A stretch of 59,833 nt of DNA from Planomonospora parontospora. Lineage in GTDB: Bacteria > Actinomycetota > Actinomycetes > Streptosporangiales > Streptosporangiaceae. The translations under genes and the position numbers were made by a program. The stretch spans positions 1 through 59,833 of the forward strand of contig BMQD01000028.1 of NCBI GenBank assembly GCA_014647935.1. The letters are read 5' to 3'. The notes below the pieces were generated by a model, which saw only the letters and a list, made by a program, of their open reading frames with translations, did not search any database and had not been told where the DNA came from. Positions 50,701 to 59,747 of this stretch are shown here, piece by piece; the stretch's first letter is position 1; every line of letters begins with the position of its first letter.

Positions 50701-51605
50701 GGGCACTCCGGTCTGTTCGCAGGACTCCGGTCACCGGTTCTGATCGGCGGGCGGGCGGGCGCGGGTGCGAACTGCTCCCCGCCGACGACCCGGAGCAGGT
50801 CGAGCCGGGCGACGTCCGCACTCCCGGGCGGCGGGGTGAACACCACCAGGCGCTGGTCCTCCTCCGGGGCGAGCAGGACCTCGCAGTCCAGTTCGACCGG
50901 CCCGACCAGCGGGTGGAGGAGCCGCATGCGGCTGCGGCGGCGGACGGCGACCTCGTGCAGCTCCCACAGCGCGCGGAACTCCTCGCTGGCCTCGCCGAGC
51001 CGCCGGACCAGGCGGGCCGCGGCGGGGTCGCCCGGCCGGCGGGCGACGGCCGCGCGCAGGTCCGCGACGTGCACCCGGCCGTAGTGATCGTGCTCGTCGG
51101 CCGGGTACGGCGTGCGCGCCCCGGGGTCGGTGAACCAGCGCCAGACCAGGTTGCGGCCGTGCTCCGAGACCGTGCACACCCCGCCGAGCAGGGCCCGGGC
51201 CATCGCGTTCTGGGCGAGCACGTCACCCAGGTCCCCGATCACCTGCGCCGGGGTGTCGGTGAGCCGGTCGAGCAGACGGAGGAGGCCCGGCCGGACGTGC
51301 TCACCCGCATGCCGGCCGGCCGGCGGGCGATGCCCCGCCAGCAGGTAGAGGTGGTCCCTCCCGTCGGCGTCCAGCCGGAGCGCGCGGGTGAGCGCGGCCA
51401 GCGTCTGCACCGACGGCTGCGGGCTGCGGCTCTGCTCCATGCGGACGTAGTAGTCGACCGACATCCCGGCCAGCTGCGCCACCTCCTCGCGCCGCAGGCC
51501 GGGCGTGCGTCGTCCGGTGCCGCCGGGAAGACCGGCCTCCTCCGGTCGCAGCCTCTCGCGGGAGCGGCGCAGGAACCCGGCGAGCTCCCGGCGGTTCATG
51601 GACAT
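50697..51605 (-). CDS. XRE regulator, MmyB-type
   Basis: This 302-residue protein has an N-terminal Cro/C1 HTH (RTPGLRREEVAQLAGMSVDYYVRMEQ) and a C-terminal MmyB-like ligand domain (AQVIGDLGDVLAQNAMARALLG, VWRWFTDPGARTPYP). That domain typically binds fatty-acid-like molecules. Its stop overlaps the alpha/beta hydrolase start, so it probably controls that enzyme, and perhaps also the divergent hydrolase at 51814. Confidence 0.87.
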   Translation of the reverse strand: MSMNRRELAGFLRRSRERLRPEEAGLPGGTGRRTPGLRREEVAQLAGMSVDYYVRMEQSRSPQPSVQTLAALTRALRLDADGRDHLYLLAGHRPPAGRHAGEHVRPGLLRLLDRLTDTPAQVIGDLGDVLAQNAMARALLGGVCTVSEHGRNLVWRWFTDPGARTPYPADEHDHYGRVHVADLRAAVARRPGDPAAARLVRRLGEASEEFRALWELHEVAVRRRSRMRLLHPLVGPVELDCEVLLAPEEDQRLVVFTPPPGSADVARLDLLRVVGGEQFAPAPARPPIRTGDRSPANRPECP

Positions 51606-51813
51606 ACCGCGATCATCCCAAACCGATCGGATCCCAGCCAGGGATCGCCGATCCCCCGGAAAGGGGGTCCTCTTCTCAGCCCGTCACGCCGGCGGCAGTG
51701 TCTACGGCGTCCCCGGTGCTCCGGATGCTCCGGGTGCGGAGCCGCCCCTCTGCCGCCTCCGCACCGCGAGCACGGAATCGAGCGCCGAACCGAGCACGAA
51801 GGAGTCGATCACC

Positions 51814-52689
51814 ATGCCCGTCGTCACCGTCGGAAACGCCCAGGTCCACTACACCCGTACCGGCACCGGCCCGGCCCTCGTCCTGGTGCACGGCACCGGA
51901 TCCGCGGGCGCCGAGCTGACGTGGGGCGGGATCGCCCACCGGTTCGCCGACCGGCACACGGTGATCATGCCCGACCTGTCCGGAACCGACCGGACCTCCG
52001 ACGACGGGGCGCCGCTCACCGTCGAGGGCCTGGCCGAGCAGGTCGCGGCCGTCATCGAAGACGCCGTCGACACCACGGACGGCGCAGGCGCCGCGGGCAC
52101 CATGGGCAGCGCAGGCGCCGCAGTCACCGCAGGCGCCGCGGGCCCGGCGGTCGACGTCCTCGGTTTCTCGATGGGCGCACCGGTGGCCGCCGCGCTCGCG
52201 GCCTCCCGTCCCGGCCTGGTGCGGCGGCTGGTCATGGTCGCCGGCTGGGTGCGTACGGACGCCGACGAGTACGTCCGGAATCTGTTCACCCTGTGGCGGC
52301 GGCTGGGGACCGTGGACGCCGAGGCGTTCGGCCGGAGCGTCACGATGACCGGTTTCAGCCGGGGCTTCCTCAACACGATCGGCAGGGACGAGGTCGAGAA
52401 GCTGGTGCCCAACCTGCCGCCGACTCCCGGAACCCTGCGCCACGTCGACCTGGACTCGCGCGTCGACATCCGCTGGCTGCTGCCCCTCGTCCGGGCGGAG
52501 ACCCTGGTCGTCGGCTGCTCCCAGGACGCCACCGTCCCGGTGGGCAACAGCCGCGACCTGCACGCGGCGATACCGGGCAGCGCCTACGCCGAGATCGACG
52601 CGGGGCACGTCGTCTTCTTCGAGAAGCCGGACGAGTTCGTCGGACTCGTCCGGGACTTCCTCGTCCGGGACTTCGTCCCGGCCCCGTGA
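51814..52689 (+). CDS. alpha/beta hydrolase
   Basis: This 291-residue hydrolase has LVLVHGTGSAGAELTWGGIA, the nucleophile elbow GFSMGAPVAAAL and the catalytic His in IDAGHVVFFEKP. A low-complexity Gly-Ala insertion (~90-112; TDGAGAAGTMGSAGAAVTAG) interrupts the segment before the elbow. GAAGGAG precedes the ATG. It is divergent from the MmyB-type regulator and may be its target. Confidence 0.86.
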   Translation: MPVVTVGNAQVHYTRTGTGPALVLVHGTGSAGAELTWGGIAHRFADRHTVIMPDLSGTDRTSDDGAPLTVEGLAEQVAAVIEDAVDTTDGAGAAGTMGSAGAAVTAGAAGPAVDVLGFSMGAPVAAALAASRPGLVRRLVMVAGWVRTDADEYVRNLFTLWRRLGTVDAEAFGRSVTMTGFSRGFLNTIGRDEVEKLVPNLPPTPGTLRHVDLDSRVDIRWLLPLVRAETLVVGCSQDATVPVGNSRDLHAAIPGSAYAEIDAGHVVFFEKPDEFVGLVRDFLVRDFVPAP

Positions 52690-52822
52690 CCTCCCCGTGG
52701 CCTAAGTCCCGGCCGCGCCGTCTTCCCCGTGACCTCCGTCCCGGCCGTGCGGCCTTTCCCCGGTCCCGTGACCTGTCCGCAGGCCGCCGCCCCGTCCACC
52801 GGATGTCCCTAGACTCCCGGCC

Positions 52823-53161
52823 ATGGACTTGCGGCAGCTCACGGACGAGGTCGAGGCGGTCTCCGATGCCTACGCGCTCAGGCACGGCATCACCCGGGAC
52901 GCCACCTGGTTCCTGTTGAAGCTCCAGGAGGAGGTCGGCGAGCTGACGCAGGCGTTCCTCATGCGTGCCGGTCAGGCGCGGAACAAGGGACACTCCCGGG
53001 AGGAACTGGAGGCCGGCTTCCGCTCCGAGCTCGCCGACGTCCTCTCCCACGTCCTGCTGATGGCCCGGCACCACGGCGTCGACCTGGAGGCGGAGGTCGC
53101 CCGGAAGTGGTTGTCACGGCACCCGGACCGGCTCTCCCCGCAGGGCGGAGGCGAGGAGTGA
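52823..53161 (+). CDS. MazG-like nucleotide pyrophosphohydrolase
   Basis: This 112-residue protein has the MazG metal-binding pattern: FLLKLQEEVGELTQAFLMRA (EExxE), then SELADVLSHVLLMARHHGV (ExxD). It hydrolyses noncanonical nucleoside triphosphates to monophosphates, a house-cleaning role. It lies 70 bp upstream of the nucleosidase, also a nucleoside-metabolism enzyme, so an operon is likely. Confidence 0.84.
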   Translation: MDLRQLTDEVEAVSDAYALRHGITRDATWFLLKLQEEVGELTQAFLMRAGQARNKGHSREELEAGFRSELADVLSHVLLMARHHGVDLEAEVARKWLSRHPDRLSPQGGGEE

Positions 53162-53231
53162 CGGCGGCCGGGCGGCCCGGCGGCCGCCGCGGAACTTGAC
53201 GACCTCCGCGGAACGTGAAGACTGGATCGCC

Positions 53232-53810
53232 ATGGAACTCGTCGGGAAGATCACCGCAGACCGCCCGTTGCTCGTGGTCGCGGTCAAGGAAGAGGCGCAG
53301 TTCCTCGACACGGACCTGCCGGTGCTGCTCACCGGCATAGGCAAGGTCGAAGCCGCCGTCGCGCTGGCCACCGTACTCGCCGGTGGTCCCCGCCCCTCCC
53401 ACGTCGTCAACCTGGGTACGGCGGGGGCCCTGCGCCCGGGGTGGACCGGCACCCACGTCGTCGGCACCGTGATCCAGCACGACCTGGACACCGAGCTGCT
53501 GCGCGCCCTCACCGGCGAGACCTATGGGGCCGCCCTGACGTTGAGCGTGGACGGCGGCCCGATCCTGGCGACCGGTGACGCCTTCATCGCGGACGAGGCC
53601 GCCCGCGAGCGCCTCGCGGCGCGGGCCCATCTGGTCGACATGGAGGGCTACGCCCTGGCCTCGGCGGCGGCCCGCGCCGGTGTGCCGATCCGCATCGTCA
53701 AGCACGTCAGCGACGACGCGGGCGACGGCGCCGCGAAGAGCTGGCGCGAGTCGGTGGCCGACTGCGCCCGCTCCCTGGCCGGCTGGACCGCCCGGCACCT
53801 GGACCGGTGA
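53232..53810 (+). CDS. MTA/SAH nucleosidase-like phosphorylase-fold enzyme
   Basis: This 192-residue protein has a short nucleoside-phosphorylase fold (VVNLGTAGALRPGWTGTHVV, VDMEGYALASAAARAGVPI, KHVSDDAGDGAAKSW), typical of 5'-methylthioadenosine/S-adenosylhomocysteine nucleosidases. Conserved Glu (DMEGYA) and Asp (SDDAGD) fit the active site. The N-terminus is shorter than in E. coli Pfs (~232 aa). The ATG at 53232 is chosen. Confidence 0.82.
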   Translation: MELVGKITADRPLLVVAVKEEAQFLDTDLPVLLTGIGKVEAAVALATVLAGGPRPSHVVNLGTAGALRPGWTGTHVVGTVIQHDLDTELLRALTGETYGAALTLSVDGGPILATGDAFIADEAARERLAARAHLVDMEGYALASAAARAGVPIRIVKHVSDDAGDGAAKSWRESVADCARSLAGWTARHLDR

Positions 53811-53820
53811 CCCTCCCGGT

Positions 53821-53898
53821 ACCTGGACCGATGACCCTCCCGGTTCACCCCCTCCCGGTACCTGGACCGATGACCCTCCCGGTTCACCCCCTCCCGGT
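53821..53898. repeat. 39-bp tandem repeat after the nucleosidase gene
   Basis: Two perfect 39-bp copies (53821-53859, 53860-53898) start with ACCTGGACCGATGACCCT. A partial copy at 53797-53820 includes the last codons and stop of the nucleosidase. Confidence 0.8.
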
Positions 53899-54126
53899 CC
53901 ACCCCTCCTGACTCACCCGCCGAAGACCTCGCTGACGAGCCGCTGCGTGGCCTGCTGGAACGCCGCTTCCATGGACGGGGCGGCGTCGTCGACGTGGTTC
54001 AGCGCGGCGGTCAGCGTCCTGCCGCCGCCGGGCGTGCCGTGCGTCAGCGGCGCGTGGCCCGAGACGCCGCCGTCCCGAGGTCCGGGGAGGACATCGTGAC
54101 GGGTTGCGGCTGCGGGGGGCATGCCG

Positions 54127-54534
54127 TCAAGCGGCGCCGAGAGCCTCAGTGATCTTGCGGGCCATCTCCGCCATGGTGGGGCTGGGCTCGCCCTTCCGGG
54201 ACCGGGTGGCCGCTTCGACGGCGACGATGACGGTGCGGCGGAAGTTGTCGGCCTCTGCCGGGGCCTGCCGCCTGAGCAGGCTCACGGCCGCGGTCAGGGC
54301 CGGCAGCACGTGGTCGGCGAGGGCGGCCGTGGACCTGCCGCTCAGGTTGATGTCCCGGGTCTTCTCGGTGAGCACGTGCCCGACCAGGCCGGTGGCGGAG
54401 GTCAGGGCGATGGAGCCTTCGGTGGCGACCTTGTGGGGCCTGCCGGCGGCATCGGCGGCGGCCAGCAGCGAGACGGCACCGTAGGCGGCGGTGCGCAGGG
54501 TGGACTTGTCCTGGTCGGTAAGGGTGATGGACAC
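54127..54534 (-). CDS. hypothetical actinobacterial protein
   Basis: This 135-residue helical protein reads TLTDQDKSTLRTAAYGAVSL, then ALTSATGLVGHVLTEKTRDI and FRRTVIVAVEAATRSRKGEP. I have seen this pattern only in actinobacterial proteins without assigned function. It starts at GTG 54534, 6 nt after AAAGGAGCAC. No partner is apparent. Confidence 0.75.
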   Translation of the reverse strand: MSITLTDQDKSTLRTAAYGAVSLLAAADAAGRPHKVATEGSIALTSATGLVGHVLTEKTRDINLSGRSTAALADHVLPALTAAVSLLRRQAPAEADNFRRTVIVAVEAATRSRKGEPSPTMAEMARKITEALGAA

Positions 54535-54711
54535 GGTGGCGTGCTCCTTTGAATCCTCTGAATCCGTTGATTCCGTTGTGGAAGTCGGTGGAACGGACGG
54601 ACGGCGGGTCGTCCGTCGGGGGTCGTCGGACGTGCGTCCGCGTGCGGTCTCAGCTGCCCGCCGGGTTCGTCGGGCGGGCCTCCGGTGTCGGTCGTTGTTC
54701 CAGCCGTGGTG

Positions 54712-55941
54712 TCAGTCGTCGATCGCCTGGTAGAGCGTGGTCCAGAAGTCGTGGATCAGCCGCGCCGGGTCCGGGACGGACATCCCGACCTGGGTGAGCA
54801 GGATCCCGACGAGCCGGTTTTCCGGGTCGGCGTAGGTCGTGGTGCCGCTTCCGCCGTCCCAGCCGAACTGGCCGACGGGCGCGTAGTCGGCCCGGTAGGT
54901 GCGCACCGCCATCCCCATGCCCCAGCCGCCGTGCTGCCCCTGGCCGTACGAGATGTGGACGTTGTCGGTGGCCATGGCGATCCGGGCGGCCGTCTGCTCG
55001 GGCGTGAGACGGTTGGTGGTCATCAGCCGTACGGCGGGCCGCGACAGGATCCGCCTGCCCCGGTGCGTTCCGCCGTTGAGCAGCATCCGGAAGTAGGCGT
55101 GGTAGTCGTCGACGGTGGAGACCAGCCCACCGCCGCTGCCCTGGAACGCCGGAGGACTGCTCCACCGCCCCCCTTCGGCCGCGTCCCACACGTGGAACTC
55201 GCCGGTCTGCGGATCGGGGGCGTACAGGTCCGGCAACCGGTCGATCTTGTCGGCGGGCACGTGGAAGGCGGTGTCGGTCATGCCCAGCGGATCGAGGATG
55301 CGCTCACGCAGGAACTCCTCGAACGACCGGCCCGTGACCCTGGCCACCAGCACGCTGAGCACGTCGTGGCTGATCTGGTACTGCCAGCGCTCTCCGGGCT
55401 GGTGCATCAGCGGCAGCGTGCCCAGGCGGCGGATCCACTCGTCCGGCTCGGGCATCGGCTCCGGCAGGTCGGGCGTGAGCCCCTGCTCGAAGATCGCGCC
55501 CATGATCGGGGAGCCCAGCGCCGTCATGTCCATGCCGAGACCGAACGTGGAGGTCAGCAGGTCCCGCACGGTGATCGGCCGCCGCGCCGGCACGGTGTCG
55601 TCCAGGGGGCCGTCGATCCGCTTCAGCACCCGCCGGCCGGCCAGTTCGGGCAGCCACGGATCCACCGGGTCGTCCAGCCGCAGGCGGCACTCGTCCAGCA
55701 GGACCATCGCCGCCGCCATCGCGACCGGCTTGGACGTGGACGCCATCCGGAAGATCGTGTCCCGGCGCATCGGCGCGCCGCCGTCGTGGCGCATCGTCCC
55801 GATCGCCTCGACGTGCGTGTGGTCGCCCCGGCCGACCAGGGCGACGAGCCCGGGGATCTTCTTGGACTCGACATGCCGCGCCAGCACCTCGCGCAGTCTG
55901 CGCAGCCCGGTCACGGAGAAGCCGCCGTTCTTTTCCATCAT
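54712..55941 (-). CDS. serine beta-lactamase-fold hydrolase
   Basis: This 409-residue protein has the SxxK motif STSK (FRMASTSKPVAMAAAM), the tyrosine of WQYQISHDVLSVLV, and a third-motif region FGWDGGSGTTTYADP. This is the class C beta-lactamase/EstB esterase fold without a signal peptide, so a cytoplasmic esterase or transesterase is more likely than a penicillinase. AGGAGATTC precedes the ATG at 55941. Confidence 0.86.
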   Translation of the reverse strand: MMEKNGGFSVTGLRRLREVLARHVESKKIPGLVALVGRGDHTHVEAIGTMRHDGGAPMRRDTIFRMASTSKPVAMAAAMVLLDECRLRLDDPVDPWLPELAGRRVLKRIDGPLDDTVPARRPITVRDLLTSTFGLGMDMTALGSPIMGAIFEQGLTPDLPEPMPEPDEWIRRLGTLPLMHQPGERWQYQISHDVLSVLVARVTGRSFEEFLRERILDPLGMTDTAFHVPADKIDRLPDLYAPDPQTGEFHVWDAAEGGRWSSPPAFQGSGGGLVSTVDDYHAYFRMLLNGGTHRGRRILSRPAVRLMTTNRLTPEQTAARIAMATDNVHISYGQGQHGGWGMGMAVRTYRADYAPVGQFGWDGGSGTTTYADPENRLVGILLTQVGMSVPDPARLIHDFWTTLYQAIDD

Positions 55942-56148
55942 GAATCTCCTTGCTCACAGTGTTCGGCGGATCGCCGAACCGTTCATGGCATCCACCGTCG
56001 CCGACCGCTCTGATACCGGAGCGTCACCGCGCTGACGCGGCCGCTGACACCACGGCACCGCGCGGTCGGCGCGAGGACCGGTCAGCGGGCGCAGGCGCTG
56101 GTAGCGGTAGCAGCAGCAGCGGCGTGCACGGGCCTGGCACGCCCAGGA

Positions 56149-56535
56149 TCAGTCGACGCCGGGATGGCCGCCGGGTGCGATCCATTCGGTCAGTTCGACG
56201 ACGATGCCGTTGGGGTCGGTGAGACGCACCAGCCACTCGCCCCACGGGCTGCGCCGCAACCGCCCGGTGATGGGTGCGCCCGCCGCGCGCAGGCGTTCGT
56301 ACTCCTCGACCAGGCCGGTGACCGCGAACGACACCACCGGCTGGGCGGTCCGCTCGCGGGGCCGTTCGAGGTCGCACCGGCGCAGCAGGAGGTCGGCGGC
56401 CGCGTCGTCGCGGCTCAACCAGGTGAGATCCGGGATGTCGAGCACCTCGCGAAATCCCAGACAGGTGGTGAAGAAACCGCGGGAGCCCGCCGGATCGTCG
56501 ACGGTGAAGACGATTGTCGAGGCGACGATATTCAT
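56149..56535 (-). CDS. VOC/glyoxalase-fold protein
   Basis: This 128-residue VOC protein reads TIVFTVDDPAGSRGFFTTCL, then YERLRAAGAPITGRLRR and the C-terminal VRLTDPNGIVVELTEW. It is not fused to another domain. Candidates are a dioxygenase or a resistance protein. The LysR gene lies 335 bp away on the same strand upstream. Confidence 0.82.
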   Translation of the reverse strand: MNIVASTIVFTVDDPAGSRGFFTTCLGFREVLDIPDLTWLSRDDAAADLLLRRCDLERPRERTAQPVVSFAVTGLVEEYERLRAAGAPITGRLRRSPWGEWLVRLTDPNGIVVELTEWIAPGGHPGVD

Positions 56536-56870
56536 GTTTCTACTTGAATGAGGCCATTCCCCATGATTTCCCCCTATGCGGTTATTCGTCCTGCACCAAG
56601 GCTGCCGGTACGGCCCGGCCGGGGCAACGGCGGATCTTGCAACGCTGCGTTAACCGCAGGCTTCACGCTTCACGCCGGGGAGGACACGCACGGGATCCAC
56701 GCCGCCGAGACGCTCCTGACTCGGACGAGGAACCGCAGGCCGGCCGTACGGCACCGCGGCCGCCCGCGCCCGCGGCGCACGTGAGCCAGGCCGTCGCAGA
56801 GCGGGAACGCGGCGTCGGCACCCCTCCGCGAGCCGTCGGCCGGGACGGTCGACGAGGGCTGCGGACGATC
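56536..56870. other. intergenic, nothing recognised
   Basis: 335 bp between the LysR stop and the VOC start. I see no gene, strong hairpin or palindrome. Part of it is A/T-rich and probably holds the VOC promoter. Confidence 0.45.
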
Positions 56871-57767
56871 TCAGCCGGGCAGCGGCCCCAGGTCGCGGAC
56901 GACGCGGGCGAAGGCGCGGATCATGTCGTTCTCCGCGTCACTGCGCCACACCGGCCCGTACGGCAGCGCGTCCATGTCCTTGACGGGCAGGTAGGTGATG
57001 TCGGGGCGGGGGTAGTACCGGCTCACGTGGGCCGGGAAGAGGGCGACGGCCTCGCCCATGGCCGTGGCCATGAAGGTGTCCTCGATGCCGTCCACGATGG
57101 CGGTGCGGTCGATCGCCCGGCCGCCGGGGGTGATCTCCGGGACGTAGTGGTCCAGCCAGTAACCGGGCACGGACTCGGCGGCCACGTGCCGGAAGTCGCC
57201 GACCGCCTCCAGGGACACCGAGGACCGTCTGGTGAGCACGTGGTCGCCGGCCACGGCCAGCACTCTCGGCTCGGCGAACAGCAGCGGGCCCACGGTGAGG
57301 TCGGGCTCCTCGACGGGAAGCCAGGTGACCAGGATGTCGGTCTCCCCGTCGCGCAGCTGGGCGAACGGGTCCCGGTAGGCCGACCTCCGCAGGCGCAGCT
57401 CCCACTGCGGGTGCCGGGCGCGGAAGGTCTCCCAGTAGCGGCGCAGTTCCTGGACGTTGGCGGGGAACAGGCTCACCCGGAGCGTGCCGGTCTTGCCGCG
57501 TGCGGCCAGTCGCGCCCGGTCCAGGGTCTGCGTCAGGCCCTGGTACACCTGGCGCAGATCGTCCCGCAGCTGTTCGCCGAGCGCCGTGAGCCGGACGCTG
57601 CGGCTGTTCCTGGCGAAGAGCTCGGCGCCGATGGCGCGCTCCTGCTTCTTGATCGCCTGGCTGACCCGGGCCACGGAGACGTGCAACCGCTCGGCGGTGC
57701 GGCCGAAGTGCAGTTCCTCGGCCAGAGTCAGGAAGATCTCGATGTCCCGTAACTCCACAGGCCCCAT
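56871..57767 (-). CDS. LysR-family regulator
   Basis: This 298-residue protein has an N-terminal winged helix (LRDIEIFLTLAEELHFGRTA, VSVARVSQAIKKQERAIGAE) and a periplasmic-binding-like effector domain (GTLRVSLFPANVQELRRYWE, DGETDILVTWLPVEEPDL). The ATG at 57767 gives a normal LysR length; the frame is open to 58091 but the extra part is not LysR-like. Targets may include the downstream VOC gene. Confidence 0.86.
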   Translation of the reverse strand: MGPVELRDIEIFLTLAEELHFGRTAERLHVSVARVSQAIKKQERAIGAELFARNSRSVRLTALGEQLRDDLRQVYQGLTQTLDRARLAARGKTGTLRVSLFPANVQELRRYWETFRARHPQWELRLRRSAYRDPFAQLRDGETDILVTWLPVEEPDLTVGPLLFAEPRVLAVAGDHVLTRRSSVSLEAVGDFRHVAAESVPGYWLDHYVPEITPGGRAIDRTAIVDGIEDTFMATAMGEAVALFPAHVSRYYPRPDITYLPVKDMDALPYGPVWRSDAENDMIRAFARVVRDLGPLPG

Positions 57768-58028
57768 TTCACCGGTCCGTGCCGCATATGGGGGAAGTCT
57801 GGCACATCGCCTCAGGAGAGGAGATCGATCGCCCGCGGTGATCAGCGGTGACCGACCCGCCGGGGCCGGATCCGCGCCCCCCAGGACCGGAAGGCAGGGA
57901 CCACCCTCAGCAGGTCGAGGCGCGGGACACCCGGGCCACGCCGGACACCCGTTGCGACCAGGACTGCAACCAGGAGCGGCCGCGGCGGTACGGCCTCTCC
58001 GTCGTGAGCGGGTGGCAGGATCATCGCC

Positions 58029-58574
58029 GTGACAGACATCGATGATCTTCTTCGGCGGGTGTCCGCCAAGGCGAGCGCGACCGTGGAGCACCTGCCTCCC
58101 CCCGCGACGGCGGAGGAGGTGACACAGGCGGAGCGCATCTTAGGTTTCCGGCTTCCTGACGTGCTCGTGCGGTTCTACCGCGAGGTGGCCGACGGCGGCT
58201 TCGGCCCCGGTTACCGGCTCCTGCCGCTGCTGGGTGAAGGACGTACCGCCGTGCGCGACTGCCAGGAGGAGCGGGACGGTTCGGAGTCCAGTGGTGACGC
58301 GCACTGGCCGGCGGACGTGCTGCCCATCCTGGACTGGGGGTGCGGCATGTACGCCGCCGTGGACTGCCGCAGTCCCGAGGGGACCGTACTGCTCTTCGAG
58401 CCGAACGGGGTCAGCGGCGACTGGCATCGCGCATGGCACGTCGACGCGGAGAGCCTGATCGATTGGCTGGAGACCTGGATCTCGGGAACGGGCTGGTACG
58501 AGGAAGACGCCGACGAAGACGGTGAGATGCGGCCGTGGGCGTTGGCCCGGCAGCGGCTGGCAGAGAGAAGGTGA
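58029..58574 (+). CDS. SMI1/KNR4 (SUKH) family protein
   Basis: This 181-residue protein reads ATAEEVTQAERILGFRLPDVL, then GFGPGYRLLPLLGEG, ILDWGCGMYAAVDCRSPEG and HVDAESLIDWLETWISG. This is the SUKH-1 pattern. Such proteins are often immunity proteins; no toxin is seen here. It starts with GTG at 58029. An IS3 copy lies 290 bp downstream, so part of a larger cassette may have been lost. Confidence 0.82.
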   Translation: MTDIDDLLRRVSAKASATVEHLPPPATAEEVTQAERILGFRLPDVLVRFYREVADGGFGPGYRLLPLLGEGRTAVRDCQEERDGSESSGDAHWPADVLPILDWGCGMYAAVDCRSPEGTVLLFEPNGVSGDWHRAWHVDAESLIDWLETWISGTGWYEEDADEDGEMRPWALARQRLAERR

Positions 58575-58861
58575 CCGCCCCGAAGCAGCAGACTAGAAGT
58601 AGAGCCGCAGTCGATGACTCCGCAATACGGTGGCCTGCGGTTACGGGTTATGACATGGCGAACGCGATGAAGATTATTCCGTGTATGTTCCGCAGCGGTT
58701 GCACTCGCGTGCTTCCGGATGCGGTCGACGTATGAAGTACGCCGACCTCAACGCCTCGATGACCCTGCCCGGTGGTGCCGTCCATGGTGTCATCAGCCCG
58801 GTCGAGTACTTGGAGTGAGGGGCCTCGGAGATTCCGGACAGCCGTCTTATGGTCGTAGAGC
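58575..58861. other. spacer between SUKH gene and IS copy
   Basis: A 28-codon frame (58732-58818; MKYADLNASMTL) could be the remnant of a gene or just chance. Otherwise I see nothing. Confidence 0.35.
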
Positions 58862-59747
58862 CTATGCGGCTGCTTGTTGTGAGAGGGCCTCGTTCAGTAC
58901 CTCCAGGGGTGGCCGGTAGCCGAGCGCCGAGTGCAGGCGCCGGTGGTTGTAGAACCCTTCGATGTAGCGGATGACCTGCCGTCGTGCTTTGGCTCGGGTG
59001 GTGAAGACGAAGCGGTGCAGCCATTCGTTCTTGATCGCGCTGAAGAACGACTCGGCCATCGCGTTGTCCCGGCAGACGCCGGTGCGGCCGACCGAGCGGC
59101 GGATGTTCAGGCCGGTCAGGAAGCGGCCGAACTCGTCTGAGGTGTAGTTCGAGCCGCGGTCGGCGTGGAACACCGCATCGGGCTGGAGCAGGCCGGTGCC
59201 GGCGGCCATCCGCATCGCGTCGGTGATCAGTTCGGTGCGGTAGTGCTCGGCCATCGCCCAGCCCAGCACCGCCTTGCTGTGGCAGTCGATCACCGTGGCC
59301 AGGTAGAGGAAGCCCTCCCAGGTGCGGATGTAGGTGATGTCGCCGACCAGCTTGACGCCCGGTCGGGCGGCGGTGAAGTCGCGGCCGACCAGGTCGGGGA
59401 TGCCGCGGAAGTCGCCCTGGATGGTGGTGGCCGGCCGGAACGCCCTCACCTGGGCCGGGATCAGGCCCTGGGCGCGCATCAGGGTGCGGACCAGTTCGGC
59501 CGAGCAGTGCTCGCCGCGGCGGGCCAGTGCGGCGTGCACGCGCCGGTAGCCGTAGGTCTCATGGGAGCCGGTGAAGATCTCGGCGACCAGGGCGCCGGCA
59601 GCGCGCGGCGTTGCGCGGTGGCCGGGGCCGGGGCCGGTCGCGCCATTCGTAGTAGCCCGAGCGGGACACCTCCAGCCAGGCGCACATCCGCGCGATCGTG
59701 TGGTTGGCCTTCTCCGCGTCGATGAGCTCGTACTTGGCGAGCGTCAT
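58862..59747 (-). pseudogene. IS3-family transposase orfB, frameshifted
   Basis: The frame from 59747 encodes MTLAKYELIDAEKANHTIAR through SGYYEWRDRPRP. The frame continuing to 58862 has SHETYGYRRVHAALARRGEH and the rve integrase core with DDE residues: GDITYIRTWEG (D), VFHADRGSNY (D) and AMAESFFSAIKNEW (E). The two frames are joined in the C/G run near 59,612-59,632. Upstream, orfA is reduced to its last ~9 codons (AFFAPETR, its stop overlapping the orfB ATG) behind an in-frame TAA at about 59,774. The copy is therefore damaged at both points and cannot transpose by itself. Confidence 0.85.

Noticed and set aside
53913-54122. 69-codon minus-strand frame
   Set aside because: No ribosome binding site or recognised domain. 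It could be a gene end, but I cannot support it.
58732-58818. 28-codon frame starting MKYADLNASMTL
   Set aside because: Too short to call and without a clear site or known match; noted only in the spacer entry.
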